This document shows positions 55,591 through 64,000 of a stretch of DNA of 64,000 nucleotides, piece after piece. Source of the DNA: Dacryopinax spathularia (Eukaryota; Basidiomycota; Dacrymycetes; Dacrymycetales; Dacrymycetaceae). Made by a program: the position numbers and the translations under genes. Location of the stretch: NCBI GenBank assembly GCA_037974965.1, contig JBBPFI010000012.1, positions 372,001 to 436,000 of the forward strand, written 5' to 3'. A model generated the notes under the pieces. It worked only from the letters and a program-made list of their open reading frames with translations. It did not search any database and was not told the DNA's origin. The number at the start of each line of letters is the position of its first letter. Position 1 is the first letter of the stretch.

Positions 55591-57025
55591 ATGTTCACAT
55601 CGAGCAAGGGAAAGGAGGTCGCTAATGGCAAGGCGCCAGAACCCGCCTACGAGATGCCCTGGTATGCCCGACTAACCATCGAAGCTGAACGATATTGACG
55701 CCTGCGCAGGGTCGAGAAGTACCGCCCAAAGGTGCTGGACGATGTGGTGGGGAATGTGGACACGATAGAACGGCTCAAGGTCATTGCAAGGGATGGAAAC
55801 TGTCCACACATTATAATATCTGTGAGCTCTCTGCTGGAGATACAAGGGCTTGTCTTTGACCAAACCACAGGGCATGCCAGGTATTGGGAAAACAACCAGC
55901 ATACATTGTCTAGCCCATGCCCTACTGGGAGACGCATACAAGGAGGGGGTCTTGGAGCTCAATGCCTCTGACGAGCGGTATGTCCCTTTCTGTACGGCGT
56001 CATTATCTGATCTGACCCTGGAGCAAAAGTGGCATAGATGTCGTACGAAACAAGATCAAACAGTTCGCGCAGAAGAAGGTGACCTTACCGCCTGGAAGAC
56101 ATAAGATGATCATCCTTGATGAAGCGGACAGGTGAGTGCTGAGTGATATCACCCGACAACGAAGTATATGCTGACCTTGCAATAGTATGACAGCGGGCGC
56201 ACAACAAGCGCTACGACGAACAATGGAGATCTACTCGAGTACCACACGTTTCGCCCTGGCTTGCAACCAATCGAACAAGATCATCGAGCCGATCCAAAGT
56301 CGATGCGCAATACTACGATATACCAAGCTGCGGGATCAGGAAGTATTGAAGAGATTGCTGGAAATATGCGCGGCGGAGAACGTGCGTCCTGGCCCTCGCC
56401 TTCCATGAAGTAGCTGACAAGGGGCGACAGGTGAAATACAACGACGAAGGGCTGACAGCGCTCATATTCACGGCCGAGGGAGATATGCGGCAAGCGATCA
56501 ACAACCTGCAGTCAACATGGTCCGGGTTCGGCTTCGTGAACGGCGACAACGTGTTCAAAGTCTGCGACCAGCCACATCCCGTCCTCATACAGGGAATGCT
56601 GCGTAACTGCCATAAAGGCGATATTGGGCAGGCGATGGAGAAGCTGGACGAGCTGTGGGATCAGGGATATAGCGCGGTGGATATCGTTGTGACGCTGTTC
56701 AGGGTGACGAAGACGTTCAATGAGTGAGCGGGACGCGCTCTTATCCAGTTGACTCAGCTCATGTCGCCGTAGGCTGCCGGAGTATACAAAACTGGAGTAT
56801 ATCCGGGTTAGTCCTCTTGCGTTACTATCTCTCTCAGCCATTGACCCTTGCGTTAGGAGATTGGATGGACGCATATGCGTGTGCTAGAGGGTGTAGGGAC
56901 GAAGATGCAGCTCGCCGGGTTAGTCGCGAGGTTGTGTAAGATGGTAAGCCCCATCCTCCCATCCAGGCAAGCCCATATGCTGACATCCCTCCCAGAATAT
57001 GAAGCCGGAGTTGTTCAAGCTGTAA
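55591..57025 (+). CDS. RFC4: Replication factor C small subunit (yeast RFC4, human RFC2 type)
   Basis: An AAA+ subunit of the clamp loader that puts PCNA on DNA. Nine exons (55591-55661, 55710-55821, 55871-55977, 56030-56131, 56186-56381, 56431-56723, 56773-56806, 56857-56943 and 56996-57025) join to 343 residues. The Walker A motif is [10 protein letters not shown] near residue 62, the form found in human RFC2 and yeast Rfc4. Walker B is MIILDEAD, followed by [18 protein letters not shown], and the Ser-Arg-Cys sensor is [17 protein letters not shown]. The collar part [19 protein letters not shown] matches closely. The last exons are tiny (30-90 bp). No anomaly was seen. Confidence 0.95.
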
Positions 57026-57187
57026 TGTTACACAATGACAAGCTTTCCGTTGGCACTCGCGCATGCACGCGAAGCTTGACCGGGTCTGCCATCATGAGAT
57101 CCATTCTCTACGAGGATGTCTATTTTACAGTGCCAATAAGGACCATGACTGATGACACGCCGCTGTGTCGTGCATGCAATTTTGCGT

Positions 57188-58968
57188 CTACTGCGCCTCC
57201 TCCCTCGGCGCCTCCTCATCCCTCTTCTTCTGCACCGGTCTCCCCTCCGCCTTCTCCGGCAGCCAACGCAGGATGACGATGAACCCAATAGCAGTAAGCG
57301 TGAGCACCGTGAACCCCAGCTGGCCCCAGAGGATATGCCGTTTTACGCCGACTGCGAATATGGTCGTGTAGAGTGCTGGTGCTGTGCCTCGGACGGCGGA
57401 CTGGAGGGACATGGCGATTCCATTTAGGGTGCCGAGGGCGAAGGGGGTGGGGGAGATGTCGTTTAGCGCTAATTGGACCGCGGCTACATGTCTGTCAGTA
57501 ACGTGCGGAAGGATGTTTAAAAGGGAGAAGGAGACGCACTGAAAGCCATGCTCACACCCGCACTGGGAATGATAATGAACGGCAGTATGACAAGGAAAGC
57601 CGTCCACTGCCCGTGGCGCAGGAGGATGTTCATCATAGGCATCAAGACGAACCCGACCGGCCAACACCACGCGCAAACCCTCAACAAATTCCCCGTCCCG
57701 ATCCTATTAACCAGCGGCGGGAAGACAAGCAGCAGCCAAACGGCCTGCGACACCCCCGCCGCCGCGAGGTAGAGCGAGATCTGGGGCGGCGTGAACCCGT
57801 ACCCTCCCAGCTCGATAGGCGTGTAGAAGAATACGGGGCAGATGGCTGTGAATGCTACGCCGAGGAGGAGGGCGTATTCGAATATGCACAGGACGGGGAT
57901 TACCCCGGGGGCGCGGAGGACTTCGCGCATCGATGGGGGCTGGATCACGACTGCGTGGTGATGTTTTTGGAGTTTGCGGGTCTACTCTCTTTATTAGCTT
58001 CTCCCTCCTATCCTGCTGTGAGAACGGACGCACCTCTTTGAGCCAGATGAGGTTGACCAGCGCTGCAATAGCGGCCAGTCCACCCGAGATCAGACAGGGC
58101 AGGAGATAGGGATATTCCTCCAACAGCCAGATCCCGCCGAATACCCGGGGGTACTCTTCTGCCGGGTGGATGAGGAACCCGCCGATGACGGGACCCATGA
58201 AGATCCCGAGGTTGCCGGCGAAGGCGAAGAAGCTGAATGCGCGGGCTTGGGTCTTGTGCGTGGAGAGTTCGGTGATCATCGTCCGGACGGTGCTGGGAAG
58301 CGTGTTAGCATGGATCCTTCAGATGATACTAGGGCGCTGGAAGGGGAGGATGGGGCTTACACAATCGTACCGGCGAACACGCCAGCCAGGGAACGGAGTG
58401 CGATCATCTGCCATACGCTTCTCGAGATCCCGAACAGCACCGAAGCGACCGCAACACCCGAGAGAGAGGCGATAAGGATCGGTTTCCGGCCGTACTTGTC
58501 GGATGCACGGCCCCAGAAGAGCATGCATACCATCTGCGTCAACGAGAAGCAGCTTTCCTACCCCACAATTTAGTGGCCCAGCATATGGAGGGACAAGTAA
58601 GGGGAACGCACGATCCACCCTGACCAGAATCCCACCTCCGCATCAGGCACGCTCCCGCTCTCATGTATCATCTCGTTCACGAACGGGAAGATACTGAAGA
58701 ACGCGATGGGCTCTATGAGCCTCGCGAAGCACAGCAGGACCATCTGGAATATGGGTAGAGGGCGATCTTCGTCCTCCGCCCCAGGGGAGGGAGGGTCGAG
58801 CTCGTCATCGTTCGCAGCGGTAGCAGTGACGTTCGTTGGGTCGTGCAGGGTTGTAGAGGATGAGGAAGCGGTCAGCTTCGCTCCTCCTGCCGGGGATGTC
58901 TCCCTCTCGGTGGAGACCAGGAGCGGGGTGCGCTCGTCGTGTGCTGCTGCGTCCTTCACCGCGGCCAT
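57188..58968 (-). CDS. MFS transporter, ZIFL/drug:H+ antiporter-like
   Basis: Five exons (58968-58612, 58557-58361, 58292-58034, 57981-57540 and 57483-57188) join to 516 residues. A polar N-terminus is followed by twelve predicted spans. The loop 2-3 signature is WGRASDKYGRKPILI and the motif after span 5 is GFLIHPAEEYP; the latter, with FPFVNEMI in span 1, points to the fungal and plant ZIFL1/multidrug group rather than sugar porters. Such proteins usually export organic compounds or metal complexes with protons at the plasma membrane or vacuole. Substrate unknown. It converges on RFC (162 bp between stops) and is divergent from the BCL7-like gene. Confidence 0.82.
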
Positions 58969-59410
58969 GTTGAGCAAGCAAGGTGGTAGTCGTGGTCAGA
59001 GCAGGCAAACGTGTTCGTCCGCCCACCCTCGTCCGTAAAAGCTTTATCCCCCGCACCGCCAATCACCGGATCCCAGCAGCCCGATAATGAACTCGCACCG
59101 GCCACCGGCACTCGGGATCCAAAAGCCAGAAGCAGTCAGCGGGGAACTATGCCGGAACCGCTCTAGCAGACGATAATGTGAACCGATTGGCCACCGACTC
59201 CAAGCACATTTGGGGCAAGCGGATCCCTGATCAATCCCGACCGCTGGGACGTTGCACCATCAACGAGCCCGATCACGATTATGGGCGATCAGGTGCTGGC
59301 TTCTGCATAGCCACTTAGCACCGTCACGTGCAGAGCGGTTTTCGTCCCTGATTCCCGCCACCCATCAAGCGCGTACCAACTAAAAGCGCGCCGCCATATA
59401 AAAAGGCAAG
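58969..59410. promoter_or_regulatory. Divergent promoter, MFS transporter / BCL7-like gene
   Basis: 442 bp between two divergent start codons. A TATAAAAA-like stretch at 59397-59404 is only about 7 bp before the BCL7-like ATG, too close to act as a TATA box for that start. Confidence 0.4.
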
Positions 59411-60301
59411 ATGTCGCGTCCTAATCGCCGGCCAGCGCAGGCATCTGCGAATGAAGCATATCGACGAGCACTGTTATTGCCGGTCCAGCCGTGGAAGCGA
59501 GAATGGGTCGCCCCGGTCGGTGGGAGTCCAGGGTTGAAGTTGATGAAGTGGGTGAAGAGTGATGAGAAGCTCGTACGTCCTCCTCCACCTCTTCATGCTT
59601 TCCAAGGTTGGGATGTACTTACGCGTGGCGGCTAGCAATGGAGCGACGACGAAGATGATGGTGCGCTTGAACAAGCCCTTGGCGCAGCAGGCGAACATGC
59701 CACAACAGGAGAAGGAGAGGGCGAAGAGGGTGAAGCTGGTTCGGACGAGGATGAGGACGAGGGAAGGCAACACGAGGAGGGCGATGTGACGCCCGTCGAT
59801 GGAGGAAGCTTTCCAGCTAGTGGGGTGCAGACGCCTCGGGAGCCGGAGGGGGCAAAGCCGCATCCTTTACGGACGGAGGTGAAGATGGACGAAGATGAGG
59901 AGGGTGAGGAAGGTGATGAGGAAGGTGAAGAGGGTGAGGAAGGCGAGGAAGGTGAGAAGGACGGAGCGGACAAGGATGGAGAGCGGGACGAGAACGAAGA
60001 AGGCGAGGAAGACGCCGACCTACATGTGCCTGCCAACCCGGAGTCCTTCCCCGACAGCAGCGACCAACACGGCCACGGCCCCGGTTTCCCGGGCCAGCAT
60101 ACGAGCGAATCAGGGGAGATGATAGGCCAAGACGGGTACAACGACAGCTCGTTCGACGCTATGTCGCTCGACCAGATTGCGGATAAGGCGCTGATTGAGG
60201 GCGAGGAGGTGTTTGACCATGAGGGCGGGATGGAGGAGGCGTTGGGACAGGAACCGTTAGGGCTCGTGAATGCTGATAATCCTGATGAGTCGTATGTGTA
60301 G
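59411..60301 (+). CDS. BCL7-like protein with long acidic tail
   Basis: Two exons (59411-59572 and 59636-60301) join to 275 residues. The first 55 residues (PVQPWKREWVAPVGGSP then LKLMKWVKSDEK) follow the BCL7 N-terminal pattern, in which a W..KWV segment is followed by a K..KWV segment. In animals BCL7 proteins are accessory subunits of the BAF (SWI/SNF) chromatin remodeller. The remainder is strongly acidic, with a Glu-rich run of GEEGDEEGEEG-type repeats near residues 135-165, and is probably disordered. The conserved block lies entirely in exon 1. A chromatin-remodeller role is inferred only from this short block; otherwise it would be just an acidic low-complexity protein. Confidence 0.6.
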
Positions 60302-60431
60302 CCCTTTACCATCTTTGTATCTGTATTTTCTTATTGTGCGTGGGGTAATGTATGATGATGATGATATCATTAAACTACATATGTGCAACCTGATCCAAGT
60401 ATTGTGCGAAGAAGAAAGAGAACGTGAAAGT

Positions 60432-62123
60432 TCAGAGGTCATCCAAATCAAGCTCAGCATCCCCCTTCCACCCATCCGGCTCTTCTTCCCAGTCCTCCGC
60501 CTTCTCCTCAAGCTCCTCTTCCTCCCACTCGCCAGCAGCGAACACGAGCTGCCGCTCACTCGTCTTTCTCCTGGGGTCGAATATCCGCTGCACGAGCCGC
60601 TCGTCTTCCTCTCTCCTTTTGACGGGCGACTCCAGGTCGAGCAAGTCGAACATCTCCGTAGGGAGCTTCATCGTTATCTCCTCTTCTGCCTCCTCCGCCA
60701 CTGCCGGGTCCTGTGAGAGCGCGGGCGCAGGCCGAAGGACATCAAAGTCCCAGATCTCGTCGTCTTCCTCTTCTGGCACCTTTGGCTGTCGGCGAGTAGC
60801 GTGCAAGCCGCCCCAGCGAGAATAAGGGATCTCGCGGATCTGGAGTTCATGGTCGCTCGAGGACGCTTCTTCTTCCGACGCGGGCTTGTCTTGCGTCTTT
60901 TTGGTCTTCTTCGGCTTCTTGCGCGATTTGAAGCGGTTTTGTCCGGCTGCTGGTGGGGAGGGCGGTATCAGACCTCTCGAGGTAGATGGTTGGGATGCAC
61001 GGGCCTCGGGTGAGGCGGGTCTCTTCGCCGACGTGGAGGGCTGGGATGACTCGCCCGGCTGAGCCGAGCCCTCTCGACTGCAAGACGAAGCAATAGCATT
61101 GAACGAGACCATACGCTTCGCGAAGATCCCCTTCGCCTTCGTATCTTGTTTGACAGGGGAGTCAAATATTGGCTTGAATCGTTTCGGCAGGTCGGCCTTC
61201 TTGGGCGTCGGACCAAACTCGTCGACCTCCATCTCCGCTTCCTCATCGTGTACCACTGCTGCGTCACCACCGTCCGCCTCGCTGCTCGCAGCTTTCACAG
61301 CTGCCAGACTGCTCAGTCTCCTTCGCTTGTCCGACTTGATAGGAGAGAAGTCCTCTTCTCCTGCCAGCCGCTTGCGTGCTTTTGTGCGCGGTGTATCGGC
61401 GGTTTTTGTCGAGTTGATAAGCGCGCGAAGTTTGGCAGGCGAAGGAGCGGAGACGTATTTCGAAGATGACATAACGACGTTCGGCTGAACGTCCGTGAGA
61501 GCCGTTGTCGTCGTTGATGCCTTCAAGACAGACTTGGACGGCGTAACCGGCAAAGGCGGCTCAGCAGCGCCCATGAACAAGGGCCTCTTCTTAGGGCTGC
61601 CGAAGGGGTTGTTGGCTGGAGAAGAACTCTTCAGCTTGGCGAAGAGCGATGGTGTAGGGGGGTCGTGACTCTCGTCGGCGGCGAAGGGGTCTTCGTCCGT
61701 GAAGCTACTGGATTTTCGCTTGACGGGAGACTTGCCGGAGGAAGGACCGCCTTTTCGTGGGGACCGGAAGGGGTTGAACGTCTCCTCGGCGTTGGCATCG
61801 ACTGCCGTCGCGCTTGATGCGGTGGGCGAGGGTCGGTTGGAAGAACGTTCGGTGTGTCCCTGTTTTGTGGAGACAACAGGCTGGGATGGACGTCCAGAGT
61901 CTTTCGTCGACTTCCGAGCTCTATTGTAGACCTTGTACTTCGTATCTACGCGCGCATTAGTGACTGGTGTCATGTACGGCGCGTCGTGCATACCGATCGT
62001 TGGGACCTTCTTGATATCCTCTCTCGTCGGTTCCCTCCCTTTCCTCTCCTTAAACTCACGCTCCCATGTCTTCAGCTCCGCTCGTAGCTGCGTTAGGTCA
62101 ACGGTAGAGGTGTCGTTATCCAT
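60432..62123 (-). CDS. SLD2: DNA replication initiation regulator SLD2
   Basis: Links Dpb11 to the origin in a CDK-dependent way at replication start. The frame from the ATG at 62123 to 60432 reads 563 codons, but 61946-61993 has good intron borders (GTATG, CTAAT branch, TAG) and removing it joins KKVPTI directly to DTKYKVYNRARK, as in other Sld2 proteins; the product is then 547 residues. The N-terminal signature is LRAELKTWEREFKER with REPTREDIKK. The middle has many Ser/Thr-Pro sites of the CDK type (for example TPSKS, SPVKR, SPRK). The C-terminal part YSRWGGL and the acidic end are weaker matches. Confidence 0.85.
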   Translation of the reverse strand: MDNDTSTVDLTQLRAELKTWEREFKERKGREPTREDIKKVPTIGMHDAPYMTPVTNARVDTKYKVYNRARKSTKDSGRPSQPVVSTKQGHTERSSNRPSPTASSATAVDANAEETFNPFRSPRKGGPSSGKSPVKRKSSSFTDEDPFAADESHDPPTPSLFAKLKSSSPANNPFGSPKKRPLFMGAAEPPLPVTPSKSVLKASTTTTALTDVQPNVVMSSSKYVSAPSPAKLRALINSTKTADTPRTKARKRLAGEEDFSPIKSDKRRRLSSLAAVKAASSEADGGDAAVVHDEEAEMEVDEFGPTPKKADLPKRFKPIFDSPVKQDTKAKGIFAKRMVSFNAIASSCSREGSAQPGESSQPSTSAKRPASPEARASQPSTSRGLIPPSPPAAGQNRFKSRKKPKKTKKTQDKPASEEEASSSDHELQIREIPYSRWGGLHATRRQPKVPEEEDDEIWDFDVLRPAPALSQDPAVAEEAEEEITMKLPTEMFDLLDLESPVKRREEDERLVQRIFDPRRKTSERQLVFAAGEWEEEELEEKAEDWEEEPDGWKGDAELDLDDL

Positions 62124-63029
62124 AGCGCTTTTCGTTGTCTTTGTGCTGTCGCTGTTCGACGCGTTCGAATTGGTTATGGAACGCGCGCGTTTGACGCGTC
62201 ACGGGAACAGCGGAATACAGAAATTGAGTCCGGGATGCCAATTATAGTAAGGGGCAAACAACCCATCTGCCTCCGCTGCTTCTCTGGAGGTCTCGGAAAG
62301 CTCGTACGGTCGGCTGGCGTCGCTCTACTATTCACTCTTTGCATCAAACAGCGGTCAGTGACAATGTCAAGTCAGGACTGATGGCGAGGCACTGCGACGG
62401 GCTCCAACGAGACGGGCATTAAGGTTGATTGTCTTGTTTGGGTGGTTCCCACGAGGCAAACAAGCATGCAACGCGACTCGGTGGCGAAATGGGTCAAACA
62501 ACGACCGTCTTCTCTCTATCTTCTTTTGGAAGGGCGCCGCTGGCTTCGCTGCCTCCGCTCAGCCAAACAACCCCTTTTTTCCGGGACCAAAGTGGATTGA
62601 GCTCCGACTTGCCCCCGTGCGGGCGCAAACAACTATGAACCAAACCTGGACGCACCTAATAAGGCGACGTCCTCAAGCTCACCTTTTGTTCGTTGTTTGA
62701 CTCTGACCGCGTGGTTTGGCTGTTTGACCGCGGACACAAAATGGAAGAAAACCAACGTCCGCTGGTCTCTATAAGGCCGCGCCAGCGGGAGCCCGTTCCA
62801 TCGAAATCCCCCCGTTCTTCCCTCGCAGACTTGCCCCCGCAAACGTCCCTCGTCGCCCTCCCTCACCACCCTCGACATTGCACCCGCCTCAACAACTCGG
62901 CTCTCACAACTCGGCTCTCAACATCGACAACTGTATCACACCTCAACACCTCGAATCTATCGTCTACGTCGCCAACATACTGAGGTCACCACTATAATCG
63001 CCCGTCCGGTTTCGTACCACGCTAAAACC
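62124..63029. promoter_or_regulatory. Divergent promoter region, SLD2 / epimerase-like gene
   Basis: About 900 bp. A C-rich and CAAC-repeat leader covers roughly 62800-62980 before the right-hand gene. A TATAAGG lies near 62770. No repeat or gene was recognised. Confidence 0.4.
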
Positions 63030-64000
63030 ATGAAGGTTCTTGTACTTGGGTAAGTGTTGCTCCCGTTCGTAGGCTCATCGTTCTGAGGCTCGGCTCAGAG
63101 GAAATGGCTATATCGGTTGCGAGGTTGCCTGCGCTTTCTCCAGAGCTGGTATGTCGTCGGTTCTGACAAGTCCATTCCGCTCATTCCTTTCCCAGGGCAT
63201 GAGACTGCAGTGACCGTGCGCGGCACCTCCTGCAATGCTTTCTTTGCAGCTGAAGAGATCGCTCCCCTTCCTTGGGATGGCTGGGGAGAATGCGCCTCTA
63301 GTTTCGACGTAATCGTCGACTGTGTCGGCAATTCCGAAATGACGCCCTGGATTCTCCTGAAGGTGGTCGAGGCGAGCAAAAACCCTCAACGGAAGCTGCA
63401 TCCTATCACGTACATTTTCACCAGCGGCATATGGGTACATGGTAGCCGCACTCGTGTGCTGGAGAATGGAATTCTCGAAGTGTACGATGAGCGGGGCGTA
63501 TTGCCTGCCCAGTGTCCCCCATGGGTATGTCGCCAACTTTCTCTTCGGGTATCATACGGTGCTGATAGCAGGTTTCCCCAGTATCAATGGAAAGCCAATA
63601 TGGAAGCTCTCGTTCTCCAAACCGATGGCATCATTCCCATCATCATTCGTCCCGGTATCGTCTATGGGCGCTCGGGAGGGATCATGAACAAACTATTCTG
63701 GCAAGCCCACGACGGCCAGGGCTTATTCCCGCCCTGCCATTACTCCATCAGATGGTCCACGGTCCATGTGGACGACCTTGCTCGGCTGTACGTCCTTGCT
63801 GCGCAATCGGTACGTCTCTCATCCCTTTCCTGGTCTGTTCAACAAGCTGACCTCCGTACAGGCTCCCCTTTGCAAGGGTCTGTGCTTCGATGCGTGTAAT
63901 ACGCATTCTGAGCCTGTCAGTGAAGTGCTTCTGTCCTTGAGGCGGGCCACTGGCGGTCCCGAGATTTTCTGGTCGCAACCCGTGAAGGACCAAATCGACA
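63030..64000 (+). CDS. NAD-dependent epimerase/dehydratase-like protein (partial, 5' part)
   Basis: The gene runs off the right edge. Visible exons are 63030-63049, 63099-63148, 63196-63524, 63582-63809 and 63862 onward, all in frame. The dinucleotide motif is split by the first intron: MKVLVLGGNGYIGCEVACAF. Later features are FDVIVDCVGNSEM, ITYIFTSGIWVHG, YQWKANMEALVLQ (the YxxxxK-type position is not clear), IIRPGIVYGRSGG and WSTVHVDDLARLYVLAA, which is the extended SDR/NmrA-like pattern. It starts with a very short exon of 20 bases. The substrate is unknown and the C-terminus is missing. Confidence 0.75.

Noticed and set aside
59397-59404. TATA box for the BCL7-like gene
   Set aside because: It lies only about 7 bp before the ATG, so transcription from it would start inside the coding sequence.
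60801-61488. Several plus-strand frames opposite SLD2
   Set aside because: Ser-rich or hydrophobic mirror images of the SLD2 coding strand with no signature of their own.
1-64000. tRNA, rRNA or other structured RNA genes
   Set aside because: No convincing tRNA arms with a B-box, no rRNA stretches and no snRNA promoter were recognised by eye; a covariance-model search would be decisive.

Overview
This window is nuclear DNA of a filamentous fungus, almost certainly a basidiomycete and probably Agaricomycotina. The evidence is dense genes on both strands, many short GT-AG introns of about 45-70 bp, and protein sequences of basidiomycete type, including a Tnp2-like transposase. Nothing resembling CRISPR, rRNA or tRNA was seen. 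The genes are mostly single-copy housekeeping genes broken up by accessory islands.

Layout. 1-8.0 kb: the tail of an oxidoreductase gene, a cytidine-deaminase-like gene, a short-chain aldehyde reductase and an NPC1-type sterol transporter whose signal peptide is not visible. 8.1-10.7 kb and 22.3-23.2 kb: one locus of tandemly repeated small secreted cysteine-rich protein genes (copy A broken, copies B and C open). This locus is split by an 11,572-bp DNA transposon (10744-22315) with a perfect 21-bp terminal inverted repeat and a perfect 8-bp target duplication. The transposon carries four genes: a Tnp2-like transposase and three proteins I do not recognise. It also holds more than 20 copies of a short motif (GTGATGTGATGGTATYGG or its complement), often next to perfect hairpins. 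The copies sit mostly inside the element's own introns, and I saw none outside the element. This is the most unusual signal in the window.

23.2-46.9 kb: a four-fasciclin-domain membrane protein (Fsc1-like), a Dal5-type MFS permease, a KRE6/SKN1 glucan-synthesis protein, UTP11, an intronless TetX-like FAD monooxygenase, a PAP2 phosphatase, a GPI-type PLC-like phosphodiesterase, the ergosterol gene ERG26, a SNAPC1-like transcription factor subunit and a TatD nuclease that carries an apparent single-base frameshift. 47.4-53.5 kb: three head-to-tail O-methyltransferase paralogs with the same intron positions. 53.7-64.0 kb: mitochondrial-type seryl-tRNA synthetase divergent from an RFC clamp-loader subunit, a second MFS transporter divergent from a BCL7-like chromatin protein, the replication factor SLD2, and the 5' part of an NAD-dependent epimerase-like gene cut off by the window edge.

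Several neighbours share themes (sterols: NPC1 and ERG26; cell wall and surface: KRE6, fasciclin, PLC-like; DNA replication: RFC and SLD2), but nothing shows they are co-regulated. Splice sites were placed by eye. Where I give a protein length, the exon lengths add up to an open frame, except for TatD.
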